Assembly (NCBI GenBank): GCA_023105745.1
Contig: JALGQZ010000011.1
Span: 31,308,612 to 31,372,611 of the forward strand
Length of the DNA: 64,000 nucleotides
Source of the DNA: Austropuccinia psidii
Taxonomy: Eukaryota; Basidiomycota; Pucciniomycetes; Pucciniales; Sphaerophragmiaceae
Reading direction: 5' to 3'
Shown here: piece by piece, positions 61,601-64,000 of the stretch
Layout of the letters: the number at the start of each line of letters is the position of its first letter
Numbering within the stretch: position 1 is the stretch's first letter
Position numbers and translations under genes: made by a program
Notes under the pieces: generated by a model
Databases searched by the model: none
What the model was told of the DNA's origin: nothing
The model's input: only the letters and a program-made list of their open reading frames with translations

Positions 61601-63407
61601 GCTAGTAGGAGATAGACTTGCTTGGAAATATTAACTAGCTGAGGATAAGATGAGAATGTAAAAAGGATGAAATGAATAGGAAACGGTGCAAGCAAAACAG
61701 AAGAAAAAATTAAAAAAAAAATTGGAAGGATGGAGTGACCAACCAGTGTATCTGTCGTTGTAGATCAACGTCCACTTTTTTTCTAGAGAAAAGTTGAGCA
61801 TATCTTGCTTGGCACTGGGTGGTAGGGCTGAGGAGATTGATTGATAGGTTGGCATGATTCGGTTGTAAAGCACAGGTTGGTTGAGATTATATTGAAAGGA
61901 GGAATTAGTTAGTACATAGTAACATACAAAAAGTGGCTTGAACTGGATAGTTATCAGAATATATTCGCCACCCTACTGCTACCAGACCATTCTCCTTGAA
62001 ACAAACGCATAATGTTCTAAATTGCAGATGAGCAATTATAAGCATTTTAGCAGGAAAGGATAAGGACAAGTCTGGTACGTTGCAGGAGATCCGAGGTGAT
62101 GGCCTTTGATAGCAGTAATTGGTCCGAGATCAAATTGATAATGATTGCGAGATGAAAAAGGGTTTGTAATGGCAGAAAGGTGACAGGTTGAAAATGTAAA
62201 AGATAAGTGAGGGTAAGAGATAGCTTACAGGCTAACTCCCTACGTTGCATCATGTCATCGAACATTTCATTTACCACGACCTCACTGAAGCCATCTCTCG
62301 GTCTCAAAAGCTCGAATTTGTCGTTGTTTGGATCTGCGCGCGGCCATAAATTACGATTGAAGGGTAGTGAAGCGCTTTTGAGTGAAGATGAACGACGACG
62401 AGAATTAGGTAACGGAGGAGGTGGCATGAGTTCCTGAGATGACCTTGAGGAATTGTTTGAAATGATTGAGATGCTGGGAGTAAGACTATGAGAGGAATCT
62501 TGATGATTTTTCGAAAGCATGTGAGGTGATGGAGTACCGAAACTGCTGCTAGTAGAATCTTGCTGCGATGAATGAAGAGTGAATAAAGGAGGAGCAATCA
62601 ATGATGATATTTAAAACAATGAGGTAGGTGAGGATGGATTGAAAGGGAGAAAAACAAGTTGAATGAAAGTAAGCGCGGATCAAACGGTTATAAATTTAAT
62701 TGATTCAGACGAGATCAATGGTAAGGTTAAGATGGATATGCTTGTTTGGAAAATGAATTGATCAAGTAATTTAAATTAATGCATCAAAGGGAAACCGCTT
62801 GAAATGAGACTGATGAGATAAGACTGAGTGTGATAATGATCTTACTGACTCTGGTTGAACGATTTGAAGAAAGTGATGAGTTAGTTTTGACGGAAGAAGA
62901 AGAATACGTTGACTTGGAATGATGAAATTCTTGATCAAGATTATCTGTTTGAGGATACTTTTGAGACGAAGTGGTATTGTCCATTTCGGTTTCATGAGTA
63001 TTATAATGGCGACTGATTGGATGATGTTGATGATGATGATGATGAAGTCGTCTGGTGAGATCAGCTTGAGTGATATAACGTGAGCTTTGAGTTTGATCTC
63101 TTCTCAAGCTAAGAGGATGAGCTTGATCGATTTTGCTAGAATGTGAGTTGGAGCTAGATTGCTCGAATGATTTGATGATAGCATTCTGCTTTGGTGTTAG
63201 CTGGGTGATGGACTTATAATGAGACTGATCCGCCGAGGACAAGGAGGGCGGCGACGAGGGTCTGCTGTTCGATATCGGTGAAGAGCCGGATGAATCTTTT
63301 ATTGGCGTGATGGGATGAGCCGGGTCATGATAACCGAAAAGTTTGTTGCTGCTGCTGCTGCTAGTGCTGCTAGCTGATTGACGATGCTTGCGATGACGGC
63401 CAAACAT
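55602..63407 (-). CDS. Formin, Bni1/SepA type (14 exons)
   Basis: Nucleates and elongates actin filaments for cables and the contractile ring, under Rho GTPase control. Exons: 63407-62850, 62562-62229, 61827-61744, 61324-60844, 60759-57992, 57854-57795, 57712-57567, 57457-57290, 57194-57126, 57026-56943, 56847-56691, 56604-56240, 56142-55903, 55820-55602; phases agree throughout, about 1910 residues (family usual 1700-2000). The first exon junction is least sure (donor GTCAGT at 62849 or GTAAGA at 62845). Domains: Ser- and His-rich N-terminus; GTPase-binding region with MFDDMMQRREL and LPPSAKQDMLNFSLEKKW (about 275-320) and PEWYIKKFMDRT (about 455); FH3-like helices; coiled coil (about 860-940); FH1 polyproline (about 1255-1335); FH2 (about 1349-1755) with LKQLQWEKI, ILDPRVRQRIE and GNFLNGNNFQGGAFGF; DAD-like VLEDILAKIRTG and RRGRAERER (about 1775-1797); acidic tail. 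No defect seen. Confidence 0.93.
58205..58453 (-). repeat. FH1 polyproline-coding tract
   Basis: Within exon 5 of the formin, two long proline runs (about 20 and 11 residues) are separated by a Ser-rich and Pro/Ala-rich linker. FH1 binds profilin-actin and feeds it to FH2. Codons are mixed CCN, but the DNA is repetitive enough that repeat length may vary between alleles. Confidence 0.9.
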
Positions 63408-64000
63408 GGCCAGATTAATTTAATTGAGTGATCTGTTGCCAAAGGAGAGAGAGGTAATCAACAAGGAGAGACGCAGATCGTGTCGTTTGGGGCAAGGCGA
63501 GCTCGTTGGTCAAGGTCAGACTCTCAGAGTGAAGATGACTGATTGGCTTAGTGAAGCTTAGCGAGTCATTGGCTTACTTGAATCGATCTTCAATCAGAGC
63601 AGTGAAGGCACCCTTCAAGGTTGATTAGACTTTGGCTTACCTGCTGTGAATGTACTGTACAGTTGTACTGTAATGTACAGGAAAATACGGTAAGCAAGGA
63701 AAATACGGTAAAATAGTGGCTTACAAACCCATCACAATAAAATCAAATGTGCTTCTGCAAACTTAAATCACCTGCAGCGAAATGCTTGGGGAGACCATCT
63801 GGCTTAGCTTCAAAGCGTCAAAGCTGACTCAAGTTACCGATTTCTTGGCACGAGATTTTTTCACGTTATTTTTGGCGCAGGGCAGATAAGATGTCAGTGA
63901 AAAAACTTGATTACAATACTCTTACATAAGCTTCAAACAGATAAATTGTTAACAAGAGGATTGTGTAACATAGCTATGATCTCTATTAAGCTTTGGAATC
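63408..64000. other. Upstream region of the formin gene
   Basis: Gene-like base composition without a clear coding frame. It should hold the 5' UTR and promoter. At 63680-63711 an 18-bp direct repeat (GGAAAATACGGTAAGCAA) occurs nearly twice. At 63653-63680 several TGTAC words form a short inverted repeat with arms CTGTACA and TGTACAG. No function can be assigned. Confidence 0.5.

Overview
The window looks like a fungal nuclear contig, most probably from a rust fungus (Pucciniales). The evidence is an extremely AT-rich background crowded with nested Ty3/gypsy LTR retrotransposons, with short gene islands of clearly higher GC whose genes carry many 60-140 nt GT-AG introns, and a Bni1/SepA-type formin. 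The retroelement proteins resemble those I associate with very TE-rich rusts such as Austropuccinia psidii; the species is an inference from pattern, not shown by a search.

Layout. 1-15.9 kb is a retroelement block: a solo LTR with a perfect 5-bp target duplication (2790-4714), then an old minus-strand gag-only element (5397-13685). The 3' LTR of that element is split by another solo LTR (6268-8175), and its leader holds about six copies of a ~175-bp tandem repeat. 15,992-17,279 is a small GC-normal gene island coding for a probable secreted protein of unknown function. 18-30 kb has a solo LTR (18322-19733), two LTRs of a third family (19904-21670 and 27680-29514), a truncated LTR, and a long AT-rich stretch with a 23-bp-period array (25131-25480).

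30-46 kb is a two-layer nest. A fairly recent, nearly complete minus-strand Ty3 element (30418-41067; ~2-kb LTRs, gag, protease/RT/RNase H/integrase with a chromodomain-like tail) sits inside a decayed plus-strand relative (29853-46190), exactly at the gag/pol junction. The younger copy has an intact pol frame, but its gag is broken by a stop codon in the zinc knuckle and a frame change. 46.2-49.5 kb is the 5' end of another minus-strand element. 49.5-55.6 kb is non-coding AT-rich DNA that includes a ~1-kb segment of A/T homopolymers.

55,602-63,407 (minus) is the best host gene. I could reconstruct a 14-exon formin of about 1910 residues in which the phases of all exons agree: GTPase-binding/FH3 region, coiled coil, polyproline FH1, FH2, DAD-like segment and acidic tail. 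It is expected to nucleate actin cables for polarised growth and septation. The transposons, by contrast, form no functional unit with the host genes; they document successive insertions, LTR-LTR recombination and decay. I found no tRNA, rRNA, CRISPR or bacterial-type operon. I did not find a clearly new biological system. The most unusual signals are the spliced, double-frame 5' region of the Ty3 gag, the palindrome-bearing tandem repeat in a retroelement leader, and the 23-bp array.
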